From: a virus
Direction: 5' to 3' (one strand)
Virus record (IMG/VR): IMGVR_UViG_3300032224_000443
Coordinates: 1-57,457 of that record
Length of the DNA stretch: 57,457 bases
Shown here: in pieces, positions 49,601 through 56,225 of the stretch
How positions within the stretch are numbered: the first letter of the stretch is position 1
Layout of the letters: each line of letters begins with the position of its first letter
Made by a program: the position numbers and the translations under genes
Notes under the pieces: model-generated
The model's input: the letters and a program-made list of their open reading frames with translations, nothing else
Database searches by the model: none
Told to the model about the DNA's origin: nothing

Positions 49601-52600
49601 GGAACCAATGGTACAAATGGTACAAATGGTACTAATGGCACAAATGGTAACGATGGATATCTTGGATCTACAGGCTTTACTGGATCGATAGGATCTACAG
49701 GCTTTACTGGATCGATAGGATCTACTGGTTATGTTGGATCTCAAGGTCCTGCTGGTACATTTGGTGGTGCTGCATTTGATTATTTGTATAGTACTAGCCT
49801 CACACATTTATCAACTGCAAATGGCTATGTGAATTTCAACAATACAAACTTCACATATGCAACTACTTTGTTTATTGATTATCTAGATAACCTAGGTTCA
49901 AATAGCTATAGTTTCTTGCAGACGATAGATGATTCAACATCTTCTATCAAGGGCCACTTCTCAATTAAAGATACGGCTAACGTACTTAACTATGCAATGT
50001 TTGCTATTACAGGTTCATTGGCTCCTGATACTGATCACTTTGATGTTCCAGTTTCATGGTTGAGTGGTGTAACATCATTTACTAATGGTACCAATACAAT
50101 TATCACTTTTGCAAGAACTGGTGATATTGGTCAGACAGGTTACACTGGTTCTGTTGGTATTGGTTATACTGGTTCTGCAGCTGCGAGCACATTCTCTAAT
50201 GGCCAATCTATATCGGTAGCAAATGTAACAATAACACAATCATTAATTGCAAATAACACCGGTGGAAATTCTGGCCAACTGTTATTTTCAAATGGAACAG
50301 GAATATATTGGGCCAATACTCCAACTACTGTTACATATGCTAACGTCAACGTAACAACTATTACAGCAAACAGTCTTGCATCTGATTATATTAATATTGG
50401 TGTTGGTTATCTTACTATAGGTAATAGTACTGTCAATACTACTATATCAAATAACTATTTTAGAGTATCAAATACCACATCCAACGTTGTATATTCACTT
50501 ACAGATTTTAGAGTTCCGGTTGGTAATACAGCACAGCGTCCTGCTAATGCTACTACTGGCTATATTAGATTCAATACTGATACAACAGATTTAGAATATG
50601 CTTCTAATAGCACTCAATGGTATTCTATCACTACTCAAGAGACTCTTACATCAAATAATATTAATATTACTAATACTATTAATATAGGTAATACTGCTAC
50701 CAATACAGTAATTACAAATGCTTCTGTAAGAACAACAACAGCAAATGTCAGTGTAATTAATGCCACTGGCAATGTAATTATATCTGGTAACAATTCAGTA
50801 TTTAAAGTTCCTGTGGGAACAACTGCTCAACGTCCTTCTCCAGCAGCAACTGGTTACATTAGATTTAATACAGACACAACTGATCTTGAATATGCAGCAA
50901 ATTCTACTCAATGGTATTCAATTACTACACAAGAAACATTAACATCTAATAATATTAATATTACAAATCAAATTAATATTGGTAATACTGCTACTAATAC
51001 AACAATTTCTTCCACAAACGTATCAACAACTTATGTTAATACAAGATATATTGTTGCTAATAATGTTATTGGTTCTAATGGTAGCATATTAACATCTAAT
51101 TCAACAGGTGGTATATATTGGTCTAATACAATTACAGCTAACAATTCTAAAGGTGCAGCTGGAAGTGTTCTTACTTCTAACGGCAACGGAATGTATTGGT
51201 CTAATGCAGTCAATACATTAACTGCTACTTCGTTGGTGGCCAATAGCATGGTCGCTGATTCTATAGACATTGGTATTGGTTGGTTGACTGTTGGTAACAG
51301 TACAGTTAATACTCAAATAACCAATACATCAATTGGTACATCTATTGCTACTATGCAAACTGTTTATTTTACTTCCGATTTAAGTACACCATTTTCAACA
51401 TGGTCTACAACATTAGATTCATCAACACCTAAATCTGTTACTATTCCAACTGTTGCTCTTAATAGTGCAACTGGAACCGGATATACTGTAGAATTTTTTG
51501 TTAAATTTACATCATTGTCAACATCTTCTACATTAGATGCATATGGTTCTACTGGTGTTAATTCATTAGGATGGAGTGCAAATACTTCAACTATATCACT
51601 TTACAATAATGGTTATAGTGGTGCAGGTAGTGTAACAGGATTAAATCTTCAAAATGATACTTGGTATCATATGGCCTATATTGGTTATAATGGTGGAACT
51701 TATTTTGCTATTAATGGAATTGTTAAAAATCTTAATACTATTGGTGGTTATAATGGATATGATGCAACAGGTACTTGGACTGGCGGATGGTCTAAATTAA
51801 CCGGTGATGCAACATATTCTAATTTTAGAATTGTAACTGGAAGAAATATTTACAGCGTAGTTGGTTTTACTGCACCACAACAAGCACTTGCTTTTATTAG
51901 TGGTACACAATTACTTGCTTTAAAAACACAACTATTTTGGTATTATAATGCTGCTAGTGGAGGTTCAAGTTATGCAGGACTTCTAACAAGATCTGGTTCG
52001 CCTTTAATGTCTGCAGATAATATTTCTTTATCAACTGGAGTATTAACGGTTGCTGGTAGTATTCAAAACGGTATTTTAGATACGCCATCCATTTATACAA
52101 AATATTTGTATGCTGGAGAATCTTTAGGAACAGATGCTCAAGTATTATCTTCAAATTCAACCGGTGGAATATATTGGTCTTCTGTTATTGGTTATGCAGG
52201 ATCAAAAGGAACTACTGGTTACACAGGATCAATTGGTTCATTAGGGTATACAGGTTCATTTGGTAATACTGGATTTACGGGGTCTGTTGGATATGCAGGT
52301 TCTGTTGGGTCATTGGGTTATACTGGTTCTGTAGGATATACAGGATCTTTTGGTAGCATAGGATATACTGGTTCACAAGGTACTGCTGGCTACACAGGCT
52401 CGTTTGGTTATACCGGATCACAAGGTGATACTGGTTATGTTGGATCTATTGGTTCAGTAGGTTATACAGGTTCTATTGGTGCAGGTTATACAGGATCATC
52501 AGGTTCAGGTTATGTTGGATCAGTAGGTTATACAGGATCATCTGGTTCTGTCGGTTATACGGGTTCATCAGGAGGTGGTGGTTCATCAGTAACTGTATCC

Positions 52601-52777
52601 GCAACAGTACCAGTTTCACCATCTGCAGGAAATCTCTGGTGGAACACTGAAACAGGTTCATTATATATATACTATGATGATGGTGATTCACAGCAATGGG
52701 TATCTGCATCACCTTCACCTGCAGCATCAGCAGTTAAAACATCATTTGGATATTCAATTATATTTGGAGGATACTAA
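46610..52777 (+). CDS. Giant collagen-like tail fibre (2055 residues)
   Basis: Begins MAFPSSPYDGQQYTQAGYVY (shared anchor). Collagen triplet blocks at nt about 46995-47190, 47355-47810, 48190-48760, 49270-49755 and 52190-52590, often with a nine-residue unit G(N/S)TG(Y/F)TGSFG. Between them: a CBM5/12-like module (about 192-247, YQGTWTG and YDVVTYNGSTYVC), two beta modules of the FGGAAF class (one divergent at 47810-48185, one at 49755-50130), two TAQRP modules (50515-50640, 50810-50935) and a LamG-like domain (about 51480-51990). It ends with a GNLWWNTETGSLYIYY module. Probably a trimeric host-recognition fibre. Confidence 0.85.
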   Translation: MAFPSSPYDGQQYTQAGYVYQYYASLNLWKKISAVSQTTTSITTGTANITSANITTSITSNTATVNNAIISSANITNINVTGTANFDADISVGNVYLTGISANGSFGTAGQILTANGHGVFWNSAASLTGYTGSIGYSGSIGNTGYSGSKGDIGFTGSRGNNGTNGADGYTGSFGNTGYTGSFGSTGYTGSLGQGFTYQGTWTGTTHGYYYPYDVVTYNGSTYVCTNPVYGNTIPPNDASWTLIAQMGSTGFAGSFGNTGYTGSLGVTGFTGSFGDIGYTGSIGFTGSFGNTGFTGSFGNTGYTGSVGFTGSFGNTGFTGSAGTNGTNGTNGADGYLGSTGFTGSFGNTGYTGSFGSTGFTGSFGNAGYTGSVGFTGSVGFTGSYGNTGYVGSKGDQGATGLSSSYFTYQIRTSSYITYVGDGNIAYSNTTQINSNTLFISHLTKDNVDVDIFLGLLANTQTIVIQDANDSTNYQEWSIIGTPYNQYPNNGNSTWDIPVSLIKSAGTGTTNFASAHTVILALTSGITGYVGSKGDTGYSGSVGYTGSIGNVGYTGSLGDSGYVGSKGDQGITGFTGSKGDTGSTGFTGSFGNTGYTGSFGTTGFTGSFGNTGFTGSFGNTGYTGSFGTTGFTGSFGNTGYTGSFGNTGYTGSFGNTGFTGSFGNTGYTGSFGSTGYTGSFGRDGIQGANGFTGSVGSTGFTGSFGNIGYTGSVGPVAGSDTQIVYNASGVANASPYFTFDYVNHDLTVGNNIALGNNITFSGSNSSITQNNFVIYSNWKNNTQNLGPLLVLGKNIKDMYNGGGGSTIYDLEDSFAPDQNILIANGTAIQLGRYGNALIANTTGINFTGNKGTINGVKILYANGVLGTDSQVLSTNSTGGIYWSTTVGYAGSVGFTGSIGGTGYAGSFGSTGYTGSFGNTGYTGSKGDQGSYGPTGFTGSFGNTGFTGSIGSVGFTGSFGNTGYTGSIGSTGYTGSFGNTGYTGSIGGTGFTGSAGTNGTNGTNGTNGTNGTNGNDGYLGSTGFTGSIGSTGFTGSIGSTGYVGSQGPAGTFGGAAFDYLYSTSLTHLSTANGYVNFNNTNFTYATTLFIDYLDNLGSNSYSFLQTIDDSTSSIKGHFSIKDTANVLNYAMFAITGSLAPDTDHFDVPVSWLSGVTSFTNGTNTIITFARTGDIGQTGYTGSVGIGYTGSAAASTFSNGQSISVANVTITQSLIANNTGGNSGQLLFSNGTGIYWANTPTTVTYANVNVTTITANSLASDYINIGVGYLTIGNSTVNTTISNNYFRVSNTTSNVVYSLTDFRVPVGNTAQRPANATTGYIRFNTDTTDLEYASNSTQWYSITTQETLTSNNINITNTINIGNTATNTVITNASVRTTTANVSVINATGNVIISGNNSVFKVPVGTTAQRPSPAATGYIRFNTDTTDLEYAANSTQWYSITTQETLTSNNINITNQINIGNTATNTTISSTNVSTTYVNTRYIVANNVIGSNGSILTSNSTGGIYWSNTITANNSKGAAGSVLTSNGNGMYWSNAVNTLTATSLVANSMVADSIDIGIGWLTVGNSTVNTQITNTSIGTSIATMQTVYFTSDLSTPFSTWSTTLDSSTPKSVTIPTVALNSATGTGYTVEFFVKFTSLSTSSTLDAYGSTGVNSLGWSANTSTISLYNNGYSGAGSVTGLNLQNDTWYHMAYIGYNGGTYFAINGIVKNLNTIGGYNGYDATGTWTGGWSKLTGDATYSNFRIVTGRNIYSVVGFTAPQQALAFISGTQLLALKTQLFWYYNAASGGSSYAGLLTRSGSPLMSADNISLSTGVLTVAGSIQNGILDTPSIYTKYLYAGESLGTDAQVLSSNSTGGIYWSSVIGYAGSKGTTGYTGSIGSLGYTGSFGNTGFTGSVGYAGSVGSLGYTGSVGYTGSFGSIGYTGSQGTAGYTGSFGYTGSQGDTGYVGSIGSVGYTGSIGAGYTGSSGSGYVGSVGYTGSSGSVGYTGSSGGGGSSVTVSATVPVSPSAGNLWWNTETGSLYIYYDDGDSQQWVSASPSPAASAVKTSFGYSIIFGGY

Positions 52778-52779
52778 TA

Positions 52780-53142
52780 ATGGCAGCTCCTAATCTGCTT
52801 TCTTTAACTACAGGTACAGGTAAGACATTACTTGCAAACGTTGTTTATTCTGCAGGATCTAATACTACACTATTAGCTGGAACTACAAACCAAGTTTATA
52901 AAATAAACACAGTGGTAGTTTCTAATATTGATGGTACTACAGGTTATGATGTAACAATGTATTATTATAATGGTTCTGTTGCATATCCAGTTGCATATCA
53001 AATTACAGTTCCTGCAAAATCAACTCTTGTATTGTTTGATAAGTCAGCACAGATTTATCTTGAAGAAACACATTCTCTTCAAGCTGGTACTTCTGCAAAC
53101 AATAAATTAACTGCATTAGTCAGCTATGAGATCTTATCGTAA
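52780..53142 (+). CDS. Small conserved virion protein (fibre neighbour)
   Basis: A 120-residue single-domain beta protein: VYKINTVVVSNIDGTTGYDV, ITVPAKSTLVLFDKSAQIYL and EETHSLQAGTSANNKLTALV with SYEILS at the end. This pattern is frequent in marine phage genomes next to fibre genes. It starts 2 nt after the giant fibre and overlaps the next ATG (TAATG). Role unknown; may decorate capsid or fibre. Confidence 0.65.
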   Translation: MAAPNLLSLTTGTGKTLLANVVYSAGSNTTLLAGTTNQVYKINTVVVSNIDGTTGYDVTMYYYNGSVAYPVAYQITVPAKSTLVLFDKSAQIYLEETHSLQAGTSANNKLTALVSYEILS

Positions 53143-54299
53143 TGTCTAGAGAAAACGGTGGAGTTGTAGGCAAATATAATCCTTCTAGTTTAAATACTAC
53201 ATCAGGGGTATATAATATTAAAACTCAGTTTGCTTACAATGCATCGTCATTGTGGCCACGAAGTGGTAGCTTGTTTGTAGGTGTAGCTCATGCATCATCT
53301 CCTTTTTTTTCTATATATTCTTTTTCTTCTTTAGGATTTGGAGCTAAACTTTCAGATCCTGCAACTTTACTTACTAGCTTAAGTAGTTCAATAGGTTTTG
53401 CTCCCAATGGTAAAATTTTAGCAGCTGCGCATTCTTCTACACCCTTCATTAGTGCTTATTCATTTAGCGGTAGCGGAATTGGTACAAAATATAGTAATCC
53501 AGTCTCGCTTCCTGCAGGTACTGGTAATAAAGTAATTTTCAATCCATCAGGCAATACAGTAGTAATGGGTCACGCAATTACACCGTTTATATCAGCTTAT
53601 CCAATTGATATTGTTAATGGTTTTGGTACTAGATACTCTGATCCAACATCATTGCCAGCAGGTACAGTAAACGGAGTGACCTTTAACAATAATGGTACTG
53701 ATTTGTTTGCAGCGCATGCTACATCTCCTTATATTACAGCCTATCAATGGAACAATGGTTTTAGTTCAAAATATAGTAATCCTGGTACACCAGTATCCAC
53801 AAGTGGTCCTACTGGTCAATCTATTGTAGTTACAGCAGCAGGTACAACAGTTATTTTAGGAACTTCTTCTTCTCAAAATGCTGAAGTTGTTTATTACAAT
53901 GCATGGGATTTTGTTTCTGGTGTGGGTTTTGGAAGTAAGCAGAGTGGCATGCCAACACAACCTGGTGGGACACCGGGTGAAGATATAACTGAAGTTTCTC
54001 TAAAACCAGATGAAACTGCTATAGCAGCATCAACTAATGGCAAATCCCCATATGTTTTTACATATGCATATAACAATGGATTTGGCACTAGATACTCAGA
54101 TCCTACAACACTTCCAGCTGGAGCTGGTCAAAGTGTTGCATTTGATCCCAATGGTCAATATTTAGCTGTAGCACATTCATCTTCACCTTATATAACTGTA
54201 TATCCATGGAGTACTAATACAGGATATGGGACAAAAATATCCAATCCAACTACTTTACCTACTGGTAACGGAAATGGAATTGCTTGGGGAAGAGTTTAA
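53142..54299 (+). CDS. Seven-bladed beta-propeller-like protein
   Basis: A 385-residue protein built of seven repeats of about 45 residues, each of the form V-x-F-x-P-x-G-x-x-L-x-V-A-H-(5)-Y-I-x-x-Y-x-W-(3)-G-F-G-T-K-Y-S-(D/N)-P; good copies are FNPSGNTVVMGH and AHSSSPYITVYPW. The last strand (NGIAWGRV) could close the ring. Seven such blades point to a WD40-like propeller. Phage propellers usually bind sugars or proteins, so a receptor-binding or accessory role is likely. Confidence 0.7.
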   Translation: MSRENGGVVGKYNPSSLNTTSGVYNIKTQFAYNASSLWPRSGSLFVGVAHASSPFFSIYSFSSLGFGAKLSDPATLLTSLSSSIGFAPNGKILAAAHSSTPFISAYSFSGSGIGTKYSNPVSLPAGTGNKVIFNPSGNTVVMGHAITPFISAYPIDIVNGFGTRYSDPTSLPAGTVNGVTFNNNGTDLFAAHATSPYITAYQWNNGFSSKYSNPGTPVSTSGPTGQSIVVTAAGTTVILGTSSSQNAEVVYYNAWDFVSGVGFGSKQSGMPTQPGGTPGEDITEVSLKPDETAIAASTNGKSPYVFTYAYNNGFGTRYSDPTTLPAGAGQSVAFDPNGQYLAVAHSSSPYITVYPWSTNTGYGTKISNPTTLPTGNGNGIAWGRV

Positions 54300-54323
54300 T
54301 TTTTTAATACAGGAGAACTACAA

Positions 54324-54692
54324 ATGACTATACAATTTTATTCAATTACAGATAACGATAAGAAACTAAATCTTGCAAGAGCATTAGTAGGACGTGAGAA
54401 TGAAATTCATTCTTATGATGTTAATATTGGTAATTATGAAGCAATTTTAATATCACTTCCTTCTGATGATTGGCCGGATCTTATTGCATCATATAAAAAC
54501 ACACCTATTGATTCTGTACCTTCTGATCTTCAACAAAATGTCACAGACTATCAATTTAGAGATAGAGTAAGAGCACTTGTTGCGACAGAAAGACTAGAAA
54601 GAAGCAAATCTGTAAAAGTATATGAAGCGATTGTTGCTCAATTACCTGAGAATGAAATTTCTACATTAGTTGCACAAGTATTAGCGTCTTAA
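54324..54692 (+). CDS. Conserved hypothetical protein, helical
   Basis: A 122-residue soluble protein with ITDNDKKLNLARALVGRENE, EAILISLPSDDWPDLIASYK and a helical end (ERSKSVKVYEAIVAQLPENE). ACAGGAG precedes the start. It lies between propeller and fibre genes in the same direction. It is not obviously structural and could be an assembly factor. I recognise similar small proteins in marine T4-like phages but no function. Confidence 0.55.
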   Translation: MTIQFYSITDNDKKLNLARALVGRENEIHSYDVNIGNYEAILISLPSDDWPDLIASYKNTPIDSVPSDLQQNVTDYQFRDRVRALVATERLERSKSVKVYEAIVAQLPENEISTLVAQVLAS

Positions 54693-54698
54693 TAAATA
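54691..54698 (+). promoter_or_regulatory. Late-promoter-like element
   Basis: AATAAATA, one base off TATAAATA, 27 nt before the ATG at 54726, the same distance as at 43634. Confidence 0.4.
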
Positions 54699-54725
54699 CT
54701 AGAGTATTCATAACAGAAAAATAAC

Positions 54726-56225
54726 ATGGCAATTAATTTTCCTAGTAATCCAACAAATAATCAGATATACTCCTATGGTAGCCAGAATTGGTTCTGGGCT
54801 AATAATTATGGGGTGTGGCAAGTTAATACTGCTGTAACTGGTTATGTTGGATCATTAGGTTATACTGGATCTACTGGTTATACAGGATCTGTTGGTTTTG
54901 TAGGTTCTAAAGGTGATATAGGATATACCGGATCACAAGGTTATACTGGTTCTGCAGGATACATCGTTAATTCTGCTGCAACTATTGATACTGAAATTAC
55001 TGCTGATGCTCCTCTTGCTTGGTGGAAGTTCAACGAAACTTCTGGTACTACAATTACCAACTATGGTTCGTTAGGATCGGGGATTAATCTAACATTGAGT
55101 GGTACCTGGACTCTAGGTTCTGCCAAGATTGTACCATCATCTAATGATTTGTTTGCATTTTGTGCTACTACATCTTCATATGCTAGTGTTGCTAATACTA
55201 TTTTTGGAGTACCACATACTGGTGATCATACGTTAGAAGCTATATTGGTATTAACCAGCGATGGTACAAATGCTAATAGAGTATTCAGTATTACGGATGT
55301 TGGTGAAACTTCCGCTACCAACATGCAAGCTGCATTATTTGCAACTACAGCTGGTGAACTTTTTGATTTTTGGGAATATAGTTCAGGTACTAACGTTGAC
55401 GTTACTTCAAACGTACAAGTTAAAAGAGGTGAACCTATCCATGTTGTTTTTGTTAAAAATAGTACAGCAAAAACAGTAACATATTATGTAAATGGTATAA
55501 AGACAAATGTCATTAGTTATACTAACGAACCTACTGGTGGTAGTACAACTTATATTAGAATTGGTAATAACGGTACTGATACTACATCACGTTTTGCTAT
55601 TGCTCATATGGCAGCATATAATACACAATTATCAGATGCTAGAATTCTACAACATGCCAAAGCTGCTGGTCTTTATTCTTACGGTTATGTTTATTCTTCT
55701 CAAATTGCAGGTTATGTGGGATCGCAAGGTAACTTAGGTTATACAGGATCTATAGGGTATACAGGCTCTATTGGTTTTACTGGATCCTTTGGATCAACTG
55801 GATATACAGGATCATTTGGAACAACTGGATTTACTGGATCAGTTGGATTTACTGGATCAGTTGGGTTTTTAGGGTCTGTTGGGTTTGTAGGTTCAAGAGG
55901 AAACACCGGTTTCACTGGATCTGCTGGTTTTACTGGATCTGTTGGTTTTACTGGATCAGTTGGATTTGTGGGTTCTGCAGGTGTTGGATATGCAGGTTCA
56001 AGCGGTTCTTCTGCTACAATCAATACAGCTGCTTCTTATGCATTTACTAACGTTACTGCATCAGGAAATGCCACAACAGGTGCTATTACAACAACCGGTG
56101 GTATTGGTGTTGCAAATAACGTTTATGTTGGAGGTCGTGTGGGATGGTCTAATACCACAAACATAAGTGTGGTGTATACATATTATAATACAACTACCAA
56201 TTCTCTCGATACGGTATTTGGTTAA
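54726..56225 (+). CDS. Collagen-like fibre with LamG-type domain
   Basis: A 499-residue protein with the shared anchor MAINFPSNPTNNQIYSYGS and NWFWANNYGVWQ. A short collagen block (about 40-78) precedes a concanavalin/LamG-like domain (about 85-320) with ADAPLAWWKFNETSGTTI, HTLEAILVLTSD and YYVNGIKTNVISY. A second collagen block (about 325-430) has GFTGSVGFTGSVG repeats. The C-terminal part, ITTTGGIGVANNVYVGGRVG, is a common fibre tip or chaperone-less end. It probably binds a surface sugar. The stop overlaps the next ATG (TAATG). Confidence 0.8.
   Translation: MAINFPSNPTNNQIYSYGSQNWFWANNYGVWQVNTAVTGYVGSLGYTGSTGYTGSVGFVGSKGDIGYTGSQGYTGSAGYIVNSAATIDTEITADAPLAWWKFNETSGTTITNYGSLGSGINLTLSGTWTLGSAKIVPSSNDLFAFCATTSSYASVANTIFGVPHTGDHTLEAILVLTSDGTNANRVFSITDVGETSATNMQAALFATTAGELFDFWEYSSGTNVDVTSNVQVKRGEPIHVVFVKNSTAKTVTYYVNGIKTNVISYTNEPTGGSTTYIRIGNNGTDTTSRFAIAHMAAYNTQLSDARILQHAKAAGLYSYGYVYSSQIAGYVGSQGNLGYTGSIGYTGSIGFTGSFGSTGYTGSFGTTGFTGSVGFTGSVGFLGSVGFVGSRGNTGFTGSAGFTGSVGFTGSVGFVGSAGVGYAGSSGSSATINTAASYAFTNVTASGNATTGAITTTGGIGVANNVYVGGRVGWSNTTNISVVYTYYNTTTNSLDTVFG

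Noticed and set aside
37950-52590. Dense short direct repeats resembling a CRISPR array or minisatellite
   Set aside because: They encode Gly-X-Y triplets in one open frame with varying codons and irregular spacing; there are no spacers or cas genes.
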